A stretch of 64,000 nt of DNA from Acinetobacter sp. NIPH 298 (GTDB lineage: Bacteria > Pseudomonadota > Gammaproteobacteria > Pseudomonadales > Moraxellaceae). The notes under the pieces were generated by a model. The model had not been told where the DNA came from, did not search any database, and saw nothing but the letters and a program-made list of their open reading frames with translations. The stretch spans positions 1-64,000 of the forward strand of contig NZ_KB850054.1 in assembly GCF_000369505.1 (NCBI RefSeq). The letters are read 5' to 3'. Positions 1 through 14,082 of the stretch are shown here, piece by piece. The translations under genes were made by a program, and so were the position numbers. Positions within the stretch are counted from its first letter, which is position 1, and every line of letters begins with the position of its first letter.

Positions 1-120
1 CAGTGCCCCGTATTCACTTTAATATACAAAGCATACAGAGACAGGAAGTCTCCTTCAGAATAACAAGACCCACAGGAAGTGGTTGTTTATAGGAAGTAAG
101 CAACAATAAACTAAATACGA

Positions 121-154
121 AAAAAGCCCCATCAGGATGATGGGGCTTTTTTTA
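121..154. terminator. Intrinsic terminator downstream of the ankyrin gene
   Basis: A perfect stem (AGCCCCATCA / TGATGGGGCT, 3-base loop) is flanked by an A-run on the left and a T-run on the right, so it can work in both directions. It lies just beyond the 3' end of the leftward ankyrin gene. Bases 1-120 hold no gene that I can support. Confidence 0.85.
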
Positions 155-175
155 TCTATCATTTTTATAGGCAAT

Positions 176-481
176 TTAAAGACTTTTTAAATACTCAATC
201 ACTTCGGCATGTTCTGCCATTTCTGCAAGCTGTAGCGCAGTATATTCGCCTTTATAAGCCACGTTTGCACCTTTACTCACTAACAGCTTCACCACTGCTA
301 AATGATCGTTCTCAGCTGCTGCCTGTAACGCACTATAGCCTTCATCGTCAGTTTGATTTGGGTCTGTTCCTGCTGCCAATAATTGCTCAACTTGTTCAAC
401 ATCACCGAGGGATGCCCAATACACCAGCTCAGGAAGATGCAATTCTTCATCAGGAATTAGAGAAAATGTGTTAAATTTCAT
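176..481 (-). CDS. Small ankyrin-repeat protein
   Basis: This 101-residue protein has at least two ankyrin repeats: residues about 15-47 (ELVYWASLGDVEQVEQLLAA) and 48-80 (GYSALQAAAENDHLAVVKLL), followed by a shorter third unit. There is no signal peptide or membrane segment, so it is probably a cytoplasmic protein-protein interaction module. The start at 481 is the only ATG that keeps the full first repeat, but no clear Shine-Dalgarno site precedes it. It lies 33 bases after the gene at 515-1459 on the same strand, so the two may share a transcript ending at the terminator at 121-154. The partner is unknown. Confidence 0.8.
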   Translation of the reverse strand: MKFNTFSLIPDEELHLPELVYWASLGDVEQVEQLLAAGTDPNQTDDEGYSALQAAAENDHLAVVKLLVSKGANVAYKGEYTALQLAEMAEHAEVIEYLKSL

Positions 482-514
482 AAATAATTCAAAATCATAT
501 AATAAAATTAAGAT

Positions 515-1459
515 TTAATTAGTCATTCCAGTTGAAACAATATTTTCCAATTTATCTAAGCTTAATTCACATTTAAAATTTTCAGATAAAATAGCTTCAA
601 ACATGATACATAATTTATCAACTTCTTTAGTTTGGTAATTATTTTCAACATTTACACATGCTAACAAATACAAGGCAGAAATCCTATTTTGTACATCCAA
701 TAAATATACAGGTGAAGTGTTGGCTATATTATTAGCAATTTTTTCGAAAACCAAATAAATATAGTACATTAAATATGGTAAACGACTATACATAAATTGA
801 TATAAAGTTTCTTTGGATTCATTTGTACCAAAAATGAAATTAATATTCAAATTTTCAGTTTTAATAGCTTGATGCTCAGTAAATAAATGCATTGCTTGAT
901 TACAAACGCCATCAAAACTATCCTCACTCTTTTTATCATATCGTAAGGCTGCTAAATAATGTGAATCTAGAATTTGATCAAAATTTAAATCCTCAAGAAT
1001 TTTTTTTATCCGTAGATCATGTCCATTTACATCACCACCATTTTTATGCCTTAGCTTTAATGGATTACTTTCAAAAATATCGATAAAATTATCTTTTAAG
1101 ATCATTTCTTCTAATAAATACAAATTTTCTTGGATTGGCTTTCTAATTAACATATAAGCTATACTAACTTTTCCTTTTTCCATAGCTTTCAAAGATTCAT
1201 AAATACAATGCAACATATCTGATAATATTGCTTGGATAATTGTTTTTTTAATCACTGATTCATAATCACTTTGCTTATTTTTATTCTTTAACCAATTTAG
1301 AATACTTCCATCATAGTCCAACAATTCATTTTTTTCTAAGTTAGATAATTCAATTTTACTTAAGAAAATATTATTTTTCTCACCAGTTTCTAGAAAATCA
1401 ACCATAATATCATGTATAAAAAAACATAATTTATGCGCTCTATCATATAGTTTATTCAT
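515..1459 (-). CDS. Hypothetical helical protein, AT-rich
   Basis: I do not recognise this protein (314 residues from the chosen start). It appears all-helical and soluble, with a segment RKPIQENLYLLEEMI around residues 120-135 that resembles helices in several helical families but is not diagnostic. The frame is open upstream to 1525, but that extension runs into the rRNA operon terminator (1513-1545). The ATG at 1459 is preceded by GAAAG at a suitable distance, so I use it. The gene is visibly more AT-rich than its neighbours, which suggests horizontal acquisition. It sits directly behind the rRNA operon terminator, in tandem with an ankyrin gene. An accessory or defence role is possible but nothing in the sequence proves it. 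Confidence 0.65.
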   Translation of the reverse strand: MNKLYDRAHKLCFFIHDIMVDFLETGEKNNIFLSKIELSNLEKNELLDYDGSILNWLKNKNKQSDYESVIKKTIIQAILSDMLHCIYESLKAMEKGKVSIAYMLIRKPIQENLYLLEEMILKDNFIDIFESNPLKLRHKNGGDVNGHDLRIKKILEDLNFDQILDSHYLAALRYDKKSEDSFDGVCNQAMHLFTEHQAIKTENLNINFIFGTNESKETLYQFMYSRLPYLMYYIYLVFEKIANNIANTSPVYLLDVQNRISALYLLACVNVENNYQTKEVDKLCIMFEAILSENFKCELSLDKLENIVSTGMTN

Positions 1460-1512
1460 AGTTTTTCTTTCAATCCATTTTCTAGAATTATAGTAAACTT
1501 CCTCCCCAATAA

Positions 1513-1545
1513 AAAACACCCCCAACTGTTAGGTTGGGGGTGTTT
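1513..1545 (-). terminator. rRNA operon terminator
   Basis: A GC-rich stem (ACACCCCCAAC / GTTGGGGGTGT) is followed on the minus strand by a run of T. It lies 11 bases beyond the end of 5S rRNA and ends the left rRNA operon. Confidence 0.85.
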
Positions 1546-1555
1546 AGAATTAAAA

Positions 1556-1670
1556 GCTGGCGATGACTTACTCTCACATGGCAAGTGCCACACTACCATC
1601 AGCGCGAAGAGGTTTCACTTCTGAGTTCGGGAAGGGATCAGGTGGTTCACTCTTGCTATTGTCGCCAGCA
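1556..1670 (-). rRNA. rrf: 5S ribosomal RNA
   Basis: The minus strand reads a typical gammaproteobacterial 5S rRNA with complementary ends (GCTGGCGAC / GTCATCGCCAGC) and the conserved internal block CCGAACTCAGAAGTGAAAC. About 115 bases. It is the last gene of the left rRNA operon. Confidence 0.93.
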
Positions 1671-1880
1671 AACTGTTGTGGTGTTTTGGGGTCTTAATCA
1701 CGTTGTGAGTTAAATTTCACAGTGTGTGCCTTACTTACGAACCAAAGAGTTATTAACGGATTAGTATATTAAGTCTGTTTTTACGGTGTTCATTATATCT
1801 AGCTATTTCACTAAATCAAGATGAATTGATGTTTTATGAATCGAATTGATGCTTTATATACAACTGCTTGGGTGTTGTAT

Positions 1881-4772
<2,892 letters not shown>

Positions 4773-5139
4773 ATACAACCCCAAACAGTCGACGTTACCT
4801 ACAAGTAGTAACTTCAACATTTCAGTTTGACGCACTGTGCACTTAAGCACCGTACAGCTTCAATCTAATTCATATACCAAAACGCTTGATTCAGTTAATC
4901 GCTAGTTCTCGCATTAATCTTTCATCTAACTGCAACACTTTCGTATTACCGTTAAAATCATATTAATCGAGTTTTGAACAATTTATTTCAGACTCAATTC
5001 TACTAATCTGTTAATGAATTAATGTAACCTCGTCAGCTACATTAAACTGTGATAAATCACAGAACTTAATAAACCAAGATCATTCGATCTTCTTATTCAC
5101 TAAATTCTGTAATCTTTAGCCCGTACTCCGTAAAGTACG

Positions 5140-5215
5140 TGGTGGAGACTAGGAGAGTCGAACTCCTGACCTCCTGCGTGCAAAGCAGGCGCTCTACCAA
5201 CTAAGCTAAGTCCCC
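5140..5215 (-). tRNA. alaT: tRNA-Ala (anticodon TGC)
   Basis: A 76-base cloverleaf with encoded CCA. The anticodon loop TTTGCAC inside the CCTGC/GCAGG stem gives anticodon TGC, and the T-loop GTTCGACTC is present. It lies in the 16S-23S spacer downstream of tRNA-Ile. Confidence 0.97.
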
Positions 5216-5270
5216 AGCTTATCATTGTGAATTCTATATCCTTAAATCTTTTAGCTTTAGCGATCAGATT

Positions 5271-5347
<77 letters not shown>

Positions 5348-5408
5348 TCAGATATATCTTCAAGAAGAACAACTTGTTGTGGATTCTTACCGGCCATCAA
5401 TCTTTCGT

Positions 5409-6946
<1,538 letters not shown>

Positions 6947-7150
6947 AAAATCAGTAGTACCTTTAAAGGGCACCAATCTTGGCTCATCAATTTTCTGACA
7001 AATATTTCTCAAATAAACTTCGAGTAATTTCTACCATCTAATCAATGAAAATAATTTCGATCGATTAACCAGTAAAAATCCACACAAGTTGTTCTTCTTC
7101 AATTCTTAATGATCTTCTCGATGATTCGTCACCATCAAGCTAGGTCGGCT

Positions 7151-7178
7151 ATATTACTCTCAATCTCTTAAAAGTCAA
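7151..7178 (-). promoter_or_regulatory. Left rRNA operon promoter, proximal
   Basis: On the minus strand, TTGACT, a 16-base spacer and TAATAT, followed by a GC-rich stretch (AGCCGACC) as expected for a stringently controlled rRNA promoter. An AT-rich stretch lies just upstream like an UP element. It starts transcription about 200 bases before 16S. Confidence 0.65.
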
Positions 7179-7290
7179 CAGGCAATTTAGATATTTTTAA
7201 AACTTATTCTCAAACACAAGATTCAAACCTTTCAATCCAAATCCTTGTTTCTCAACAAGTTTTTATCTGCATCACCGCCGATGGATGTGC

Positions 7291-7318
7291 ATTCTACAGC
7301 ATTTCTAACTCCACACAA
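7291..7318 (-). promoter_or_regulatory. Left rRNA operon promoter, distal
   Basis: On the minus strand, TTGTGT, a 16-base spacer and TAGAAT, then GCACATCC. It resembles the right operon promoter (TTGCGC-16-TATAAT-GCACACATCC), so it may be the true P1, with the element at 7151-7178 as P2. The rest of 6947-7402 is rRNA leader with no gene. Confidence 0.5.
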
Positions 7319-7402
7319 CCCCTTTTTTTAACTTTTACTTTCGCTTGTTTCTTTTTTCTACTAATTTAATGCTTTCGTTGTTTTTATCATCTATTTATGG
7401 AT

Positions 7403-7430
7403 AAAAAGCAGGCTCAAGGCCTGCTTTTTA
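7403..7430 (-). terminator. tyrS terminator
   Basis: Stem AAGCAGGC/GCCTGCTT with a T-run on the minus strand, just downstream of the tyrS stop codon. Confidence 0.8.
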
Positions 7431-7446
7431 TTTATTTCTATTTGAT

Positions 7447-8682
<1,236 letters not shown>

Positions 8683-8740
8683 TTATTCAATTTGTGCGAT
8701 ATACTAACATTTTTTCAGCGTCTTGCAGGGGAAGTTGTAC

Positions 8741-9874
8741 ATGAGCGCAATCTATATTGGTGTAATGACAGGCACAAGCATGGATGGTGTTGATATTGTT
8801 GCAACTTCATTTGAACCTTTAACCGTACATGCCACTTTAACAGTACCTTTTGAGCCTGAGTTACGTGACGAACTCATGGCATTAACGCTACCAGATGACA
8901 ATGAAATTGATCGTATGGGCAAAGCGGATGTTGCTTTAGCGAAAATGATTGGGCATGGCATTAATGCGCTGATTGAAAAGAATCATTTAGATCGAACGCA
9001 AATAAAAGCAATTGGTTCACATGGGCAAACCATTCGCCATCGTCCTGAATATGGTTTTACTCTACAAATTGGTGATCCGAATATCATTACTGAGATCACC
9101 CAACTCCCTGTTATTTCCGATTTTCGTCGACGTGACATGGCTGCAGGTGGACAAGGTGCACCATTGGTACCAGCATTCCATCAAGCATTATTCCAACATG
9201 ACAGTATCCATCGTGTCATCTTGAACTTAGGCGGTATCGCCAATGTCAGCATGCTGCCTGCGAATAATCCAAACGCGGTTTATGGCTTTGATACAGGCCC
9301 TGCCAATATTCTCATGGATGCTTGGTGTCACCGCCATACTGGTCATCCCTATGATGAAAATGGCGATTGGGCCGCGTATGGACAACCGATTCGCTCACTA
9401 CTTGATCGTTTACAGACACATGAATATTTTTCTAAAGAACCCCCAAAAAGCACGGGTCGTGAAGACTTTAATCTTGAATGGTTAGATGATCAAATCAGTG
9501 ATTGGCGCAATGATCTCGAATATGAAGAGCTCGAAGATACACCTGAAAATGTCCAAGCCACGCTGATGAAACTGACCACACGTGCGATCAAGAAAGCGAT
9601 TTATCGAAGCAAAGATTTGATGCCGACAGGTGAGGTCTATGTCTGTGGTGGTGGGGCTTATAACTCATTTCTGCTTGAACAATTACGCTGGCGTTTACGT
9701 AAACATAATTGGTCAGTGCAAACAACCGATGTGCTTGGTTTAGCGCCGACGTGGGTCGAAGCAACTGCTTTTGCTTGGCTGGCAATGCGCTTCGTTGAAC
9801 AGCTCAGTGGCAATTTACCAGCCGTCACAGGCGCATCAGGCGATCGTATTTTAGGCACGATGACGGCGGTATGA
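8741..9874 (+). CDS. anmK: Anhydro-N-acetylmuramic acid kinase
   Basis: This enzyme phosphorylates and opens 1,6-anhydro-MurNAc to MurNAc-6-phosphate, a step of peptidoglycan recycling. The 377-residue protein carries the N-terminal nucleotide-binding motif GVMTGTSMDGVD, the central DFRRRDMAAGGQGAPLVPAF block and the FDTGPANILMD motif, all typical of AnmK in the ASKHA kinase fold. The start at 8741 follows AGGGGAAG; an in-frame upstream ATG at 8723 has no ribosome site. It is divergent from tyrS and convergent with erpA across a shared terminator. Confidence 0.95.
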   Translation: MSAIYIGVMTGTSMDGVDIVATSFEPLTVHATLTVPFEPELRDELMALTLPDDNEIDRMGKADVALAKMIGHGINALIEKNHLDRTQIKAIGSHGQTIRHRPEYGFTLQIGDPNIITEITQLPVISDFRRRDMAAGGQGAPLVPAFHQALFQHDSIHRVILNLGGIANVSMLPANNPNAVYGFDTGPANILMDAWCHRHTGHPYDENGDWAAYGQPIRSLLDRLQTHEYFSKEPPKSTGREDFNLEWLDDQISDWRNDLEYEELEDTPENVQATLMKLTTRAIKKAIYRSKDLMPTGEVYVCGGGAYNSFLLEQLRWRLRKHNWSVQTTDVLGLAPTWVEATAFAWLAMRFVEQLSGNLPAVTGASGDRILGTMTAV

Positions 9875-9878
9875 GCAA

Positions 9879-9909
9879 TAAAAAGCTTCTCAATCGGAGA
9901 AGCTTTTTT
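9879..9909. terminator. Bidirectional terminator between anmK and erpA
   Basis: Stem AAAAGCTTCT/AGAAGCTTTT with an A-run on one side and a T-run on the other, placed between two converging genes. Confidence 0.85.
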
Positions 9910-9924
9910 GAGATCAAGCATTTA

Positions 9925-10260
9925 TTAGATCGAAAAAGATGACCCACATCCACAAGTGGTCGTCGCATTCGGGTTTTGTATCACAAAACGAGAACCTTCC
10001 AATCCTTCAAGATAATCAACCACTGACCCAACTAAGTATTGATAGCTTAACGAGTCGACCAAAACTTTGACATCACCGTTGCTGAACTCAGCATCATCTT
10101 CATTGACGCTTTCAGCAAAATTAAAGCCATAAGAGAATCCTGAACAACCGCCACCCGTGACATAAACACGTAGCATGAGGTCGTCATTCCCTTCACTTTC
10201 GCGCAATTGGCGAACTTTTTTGGCAGCATTATCTGACAATTCGAGAGCTTGGGCGTTCAT
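9925..10260 (-). CDS. erpA: Iron-sulfur cluster insertion protein ErpA
   Basis: A-type carrier that delivers Fe-S clusters to apoproteins such as the isoprenoid enzyme IspG. The 111-residue protein has the three conserved cysteines in GGGCSGF (near residue 39) and the C-terminal CGCGSSF. The N-terminal segment and the C-terminal FSI ending fit ErpA better than IscA or SufA. It has its own probable promoter with an extended -10 at 10317-10325 that lies inside the terminator of the upstream gene. No isc genes are nearby, which is usual for erpA. Confidence 0.93.
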   Translation of the reverse strand: MNAQALELSDNAAKKVRQLRESEGNDDLMLRVYVTGGGCSGFSYGFNFAESVNEDDAEFSNGDVKVLVDSLSYQYLVGSVVDYLEGLEGSRFVIQNPNATTTCGCGSSFSI

Positions 10261-10299
10261 GGTGGATATTCCTCAGACTTCAATACGTCTTTAATAAAT

Positions 10300-10345
10300 T
10301 AAAAGACCCGACAATAAGTATAGCATACTCAATATCGGGTCTGTC
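10300..10345 (-). promoter_or_regulatory. Terminator hairpin with embedded erpA promoter
   Basis: AGACCCGA (10304-10311) and TCGGGTCT (10335-10342) form a stem followed on the minus strand by TTTTAATTT, a terminator for the gene at 10385. The loop contains a smaller palindrome (AGTATAGCATACT) which on the minus strand reads TGCTATACT, an extended -10 element for erpA. The terminator and the promoter therefore overlap. Confidence 0.55.
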
Positions 10346-10384
10346 TTTGAAGTTTTAAAGTGCAGTTAATGACTTTTTACAAGA

Positions 10385-11389
10385 TTATTTATAATTCTCA
10401 TCTTGTAAACCACACTCAAAATTCTTGGCATCTTCACGACAACGGAACTGCCATAACAATTTCATCATGCGTTTGTCATAAATACCGCGTTTGGTTAAAT
10501 CAATACGCGCTTCACGCATTAATTTTTGATAGCCAGGTTTATCCGATGCAGGGACTTCCATCCAGTATTTTTGTGGAATGTCTGCTTTCATTTTGCCTAA
10601 AATATCAACCGCACGTGGCAGTTGTGAACTGACCCATTGTCTTGATTTTTGCCCGTACCCTTCTGGGAATTTATCTGAGCGAATAATAATATTTCCAGTC
10701 ACTTGTAAAATTGGATAATTGACAATTGCGCCTTTAGTACCCAAACCTTTATGCAGTTCCAAAGGTTTAAATGCAGCTGCTGGTGCACCAATGATGTCCA
10801 CTTGGCCATTATTAAATTTGGCACCAAAGTTAGTGACATCTGAACTCACCGCCTGAGCACCGACTTGAGAAGCCATAATTTTCTGGGCTTCATCATAGTC
10901 CAGAACCGCGATTTTCTTTCCTGCAGCTTTCGCAACCGTATTAATCTCGCGATCGTTGACCATCAGATAAGCATCACCAATCGGAATGACACCGACCACT
11001 TCATATTTACCATTGACCATTGCTTTGGCAAAGGTCTGGCTCGACAAACCTTGCATCACTTTGACTGCAAACTTTAAATCGGTAATTGCCCCAATGGCAT
11101 CGAGTGAACCTGTAAATTGATTAAACTGGCGACCACGCATCCCTGTAATACTGACAGCATCACATTTACCTGCTTTAAAGTCTTCAGCAAGTACGGCTTC
11201 ATTTTGTCCTACACGTAACTCAATGTCTGCACCCCATGCTTTCGCAGCAAGTTGATAGTCTTTCATCAAGGCGTATACATCGCCATTCCTTCCAACCAAA
11301 TCAAATACACAAAGCGTTTGTTTTGCATGTGTGCTCAGAGAAAATGTTGCTACGCTTGACGCGAGTAAAAACGTTTTAAACCATGGCAT
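10385..11389 (-). CDS. AdeT-like periplasmic solute-binding protein, copy 1
   Basis: A 334-residue secreted protein with signal peptide (cleavage after THA, near residue 22). The mature part starts with the family motif LCVFDLVGRNGD and contains KAGKCDAVSITGMRGRQFN near residues 75-95, in the style of type 2 periplasmic binding proteins (TRAP/PhnD-like). The C-terminus keeps the cysteine pair in FRCREDAKNFECGL, probably a disulfide. It is one of three tandem paralogues (also 11676-12686 and 12829-13830). The family is named after AdeT1/AdeT2 of Acinetobacter, which have been linked to drug efflux, but the sequence shows a soluble binding protein rather than an RND pump. The ligand is unknown and no transporter genes are adjacent. 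This is the most divergent copy. Confidence 0.8.
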   Translation of the reverse strand: MPWFKTFLLASSVATFSLSTHAKQTLCVFDLVGRNGDVYALMKDYQLAAKAWGADIELRVGQNEAVLAEDFKAGKCDAVSITGMRGRQFNQFTGSLDAIGAITDLKFAVKVMQGLSSQTFAKAMVNGKYEVVGVIPIGDAYLMVNDREINTVAKAAGKKIAVLDYDEAQKIMASQVGAQAVSSDVTNFGAKFNNGQVDIIGAPAAAFKPLELHKGLGTKGAIVNYPILQVTGNIIIRSDKFPEGYGQKSRQWVSSQLPRAVDILGKMKADIPQKYWMEVPASDKPGYQKLMREARIDLTKRGIYDKRMMKLLWQFRCREDAKNFECGLQDENYK

Positions 11390-11626
11390 TTTATTTTTTC
11401 CTTTGCAGCGAGGCTAATTGTTGTTGCATGAGATCAAAAAACCAAACAATGAGTTAGTCTCGAATCGAAGTTTATCAAATGAATATGGGCTTAAATTTAA
11501 TGGTGTTTCATCTTCCTGATCAAACATATTTTTAAATCTTCACGATTTCATCTGATTCTTATATCTCTATGATTACGGTCTTTCCAAGTAAAGACAATGA
11601 CTGAAATGACACAAACAAAAAAACAA

Positions 11627-11652
11627 AAAGCCTAGATAAATCTAGGCTTTAA
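11627..11652 (-). terminator. Terminator of AdeT-like copy 2
   Basis: Stem AAAGCCTAGA/TCTAGGCTTT with a four-base loop, ending in TTT on the minus strand, 26 bases past the gene end. Bases 11390-11626 otherwise show nothing coding and should hold the promoter of copy 1. Confidence 0.75.
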
Positions 11653-11675
11653 GTATGCTCTATAGCAATCTTTGA

Positions 11676-12686
11676 TTATTCACCCGGCAATGCACACTCG
11701 AAGTTTGCTTTGTCAACTGAACAACGTGCTTTCTTCAATACAGACATCATGCTCGCATCATAGATACCACGCTTGGTTAAATCCATACGGCCATCACGGA
11801 GTAATTTTTGATATTTAAGTTTATCTTCATCACTTAATTTCATTTTGTATTTTGCTGGGATTTCAGCTTCTAAACGCTTGATCATTGCAAATGCTTTCGG
11901 CAATTGCTTCACATGCCAATCACGAGATTTTTGACCAAAACCAGCTGGGAATTTTTCTGGACGAAGGACGAGATCAGCAGTCACATGCAATACAGGAAAA
12001 TCAAACATCGCACCATTTGCACCTAGACCTTTGCTCAACTCTAATGGCTTATACGCATAGGCTGGCGCACCAACCATGTCGACCTGACCATTATTAAATT
12101 TCGCAGCAAAGTTCGAAATATCAGAAAGTACAGCTTGAGCGCCTACGCGTTGAACCATGATTTTTTGTGCATCGTCATAACCCAATACCGCAAATTTCTT
12201 ACCTGCTGCTTTTTCAATTGAGTTGATGTTCTTGTCACGTACAAAGATATACGCAGAACCAAGTGGCGCGATACCACCGATTTCATATTTGTTGCCACCC
12301 AAATTGGTTGTCATTTTTGCAGCATTACGTGTATCTAAAACAAAGGTAATTGCACGTTGTGCAATCTCATTGCTGGTTACACCACCTAACGAATCGATTG
12401 AACCCGCAAATTTATTATATGGGCGAGCACGCATCGATGTCATCGCAACTGCATCACATTTACCTGCTTTGAAGTTGTTATCCGCAACAGCCTCATCCGT
12501 CATTGCAACCAAGTTAACATCTGCACCCCAACCTTTGGCTGCCAGTGCCCAATCCTGCATCATTTTGTATGATTCACCAGATCTACCCAATAGATCAAAT
12601 ACACAAACTTCAACTTTATTTGCTTGCGCCGAAGCAGAAAAACCAACGATTGATGCGGTGATCGCAGCTAATGCAATTTTTTTCAT
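11676..12686 (-). CDS. AdeT-like periplasmic solute-binding protein, copy 2
   Basis: A 336-residue paralogue of its two neighbours. The signal peptide MKKIALAAITASIVGFSASA ends at SAQA-N. Family motifs are VCVFDLLGRSGESYK (residues 28-42), KAGKCDAVAMTSMRARPYN, a central FNNGQVDMVGAPAYAYKPLE block, and the C-terminal ARCSVDKANFECAL cysteine pair. It is predicted to be periplasmic, with a two-lobe binding fold inferred from family resemblance. It is much closer to copy 3 than to copy 1. The gene has its own terminator on one side and that of copy 3 on the other, so the three copies look like separate transcription units. Ligand unknown. Confidence 0.82.
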   Translation of the reverse strand: MKKIALAAITASIVGFSASAQANKVEVCVFDLLGRSGESYKMMQDWALAAKGWGADVNLVAMTDEAVADNNFKAGKCDAVAMTSMRARPYNKFAGSIDSLGGVTSNEIAQRAITFVLDTRNAAKMTTNLGGNKYEIGGIAPLGSAYIFVRDKNINSIEKAAGKKFAVLGYDDAQKIMVQRVGAQAVLSDISNFAAKFNNGQVDMVGAPAYAYKPLELSKGLGANGAMFDFPVLHVTADLVLRPEKFPAGFGQKSRDWHVKQLPKAFAMIKRLEAEIPAKYKMKLSDEDKLKYQKLLRDGRMDLTKRGIYDASMMSVLKKARCSVDKANFECALPGE

Positions 12687-12760
12687 TTTTTCATCCCTCT
12701 ACAAACTAATGTGTCTGTACTCCATGTTCAAAGCAAATATTAATCATGTTTTATGGAAAA

Positions 12761-12786
12761 AAATAGAGCTAATGCTCTATTTTTTG
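12761..12786 (-). terminator. Terminator of AdeT-like copy 3
   Basis: Stem AAATAGAGC/GCTCTATTT with a TAAT loop and a T-rich tail on the minus strand, in the 142-base gap between copies 2 and 3. Confidence 0.75.
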
Positions 12787-12828
12787 TGTCGGTATTGCTA
12801 TTTTTTGTCATTTTTTAACCAGTTTATT

Positions 12829-13830
12829 TTACTCACCACTTAAAGAACATTCAAAATTGGTTCTTTCAACGGTACACCGCGCCCGTTTCAGTACATTCAT
12901 CATAGTGGCATCATACACGCCCTGCTTGGTTAAATTCATGCGCCCGTCACGTAACATTTTCTGATAACGCACCTTGTCATCATTTGACAAGGTAATTTTT
13001 GCGGCATCCATACCAGCTTCTAGACGTTGCACCATTGCAAAGTTGGCAGGTAACTTCCGAACAAACCATTGTCGAGATTGAACTGCGAAAGCGGTCGGGA
13101 ATTTTTCAGGACGAATAATTAAATCACCAGTAATATTCACGACAGGGAAATTAAATAATGCGCCATTGGCTAAACCTTTATTGATCTCTAAGGGTTTATA
13201 GGCATAAGCAGGTGCTGCAATCACATCAACTTGACCACGATTAAATTTCTGCACAAAGTCTGAAATATTTGAGGGCACAGCAATCAGATTCATACTTTCA
13301 ACAATGGTTTTTTGCGCTTGGTCATAATGTAAATAAGCAAATTTCTTACCTTTGGCTTTTTCAATGGTATTTATATTTTTATCGCGTACAAAAATATATG
13401 CCAGCCCCACTTGAATGATTCCAGCAACCTCAAATTTTTCGCCATTTAAAGTCGCGATTAGACGGTGCTGATTACGTTTATCAAGTACAAAAGAAATTGC
13501 TTTTTGCGCAATTGCATTACTGGTTACAGCACCAACGGCATCAATCGAACCTGCAAACTTATTGTATTTCCGCGCTCGCATAGAGGTCATGTACACGCCA
13601 TCACACTTGCCCGCATCAAAATCACGCTCAGCTTTTTCTTCATCCTGATATGGAATAAGCTCGATATCCCCTTGCCAAGTTTGAGCCGAAAGTCGCCACT
13701 CCTCAATCAGCTTATATGACTCTCCCGCTCGTCCCAATAAGTCGAATACACAAACTTTTTGTTTTGCTTGCACTTGCGTGCTCATGACGAATAGAGTCGC
13801 GGCACTCAATGCCCAAAATCCTTTTTTCAT
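12829..13830 (-). CDS. AdeT-like periplasmic solute-binding protein, copy 3
   Basis: A 333-residue paralogue. The signal peptide is cleaved near QVQA-K, followed by VCVFDLLGRAGESYK (residues 27-41), DAGKCDGVYMTSMRARKYN, FNRGQVDVIAAPAYAYKPLE and the C-terminal ARCTVERTNFECSL. It shares the block structure of copies 1 and 2 but differs in the presumed ligand-facing segment around residues 55-70 (DIELIPYQDEEKAERDFD). Divergent from the ABC-F gene. The tandem set probably arose by duplication, with selection for different ligands or expression; that is inference. Confidence 0.82.
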   Translation of the reverse strand: MKKGFWALSAATLFVMSTQVQAKQKVCVFDLLGRAGESYKLIEEWRLSAQTWQGDIELIPYQDEEKAERDFDAGKCDGVYMTSMRARKYNKFAGSIDAVGAVTSNAIAQKAISFVLDKRNQHRLIATLNGEKFEVAGIIQVGLAYIFVRDKNINTIEKAKGKKFAYLHYDQAQKTIVESMNLIAVPSNISDFVQKFNRGQVDVIAAPAYAYKPLEINKGLANGALFNFPVVNITGDLIIRPEKFPTAFAVQSRQWFVRKLPANFAMVQRLEAGMDAAKITLSNDDKVRYQKMLRDGRMNLTKQGVYDATMMNVLKRARCTVERTNFECSLSGE

Positions 13831-14082
13831 CTTGTTTTTCCTTATTTACTATTTTGCATATTTTTCCATCAGCACCGAATGAATATAGTCAAATTTTGAT
13901 CAAAATCATAGTGCTTTTATATACATACATCGGGTTCTTATCAGTTTTAATCATATTCATCACATTTTTAAGCGCTCATTTAGCCGCTGTAAAATGTCAG
14001 CCGCCACACATCTACAAGATAAAATTTGCATTCACGCTCGATCACCTTAAAATGCAGCAATCTATCGCTATTTTGCATGCTC

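Noticed and set aside
1460..1525. N-terminal extension of the unknown gene to 1525
   Set aside because: It would overlap the rRNA terminator and has no ribosome site; the ATG at 1459 does.
12223..12843. 206-codon frame antisense to AdeT-like copy 2
   Set aside because: It is the mirror of a well-supported gene with signal peptide and family motifs, and has no recognisable protein features.
10385..13830. Annotation of the AdeT-like genes as RND efflux pumps
   Set aside because: They have signal peptides and no membrane helices beyond them, about 335 residues, so they cannot be RND transporters of about 1,000 residues.
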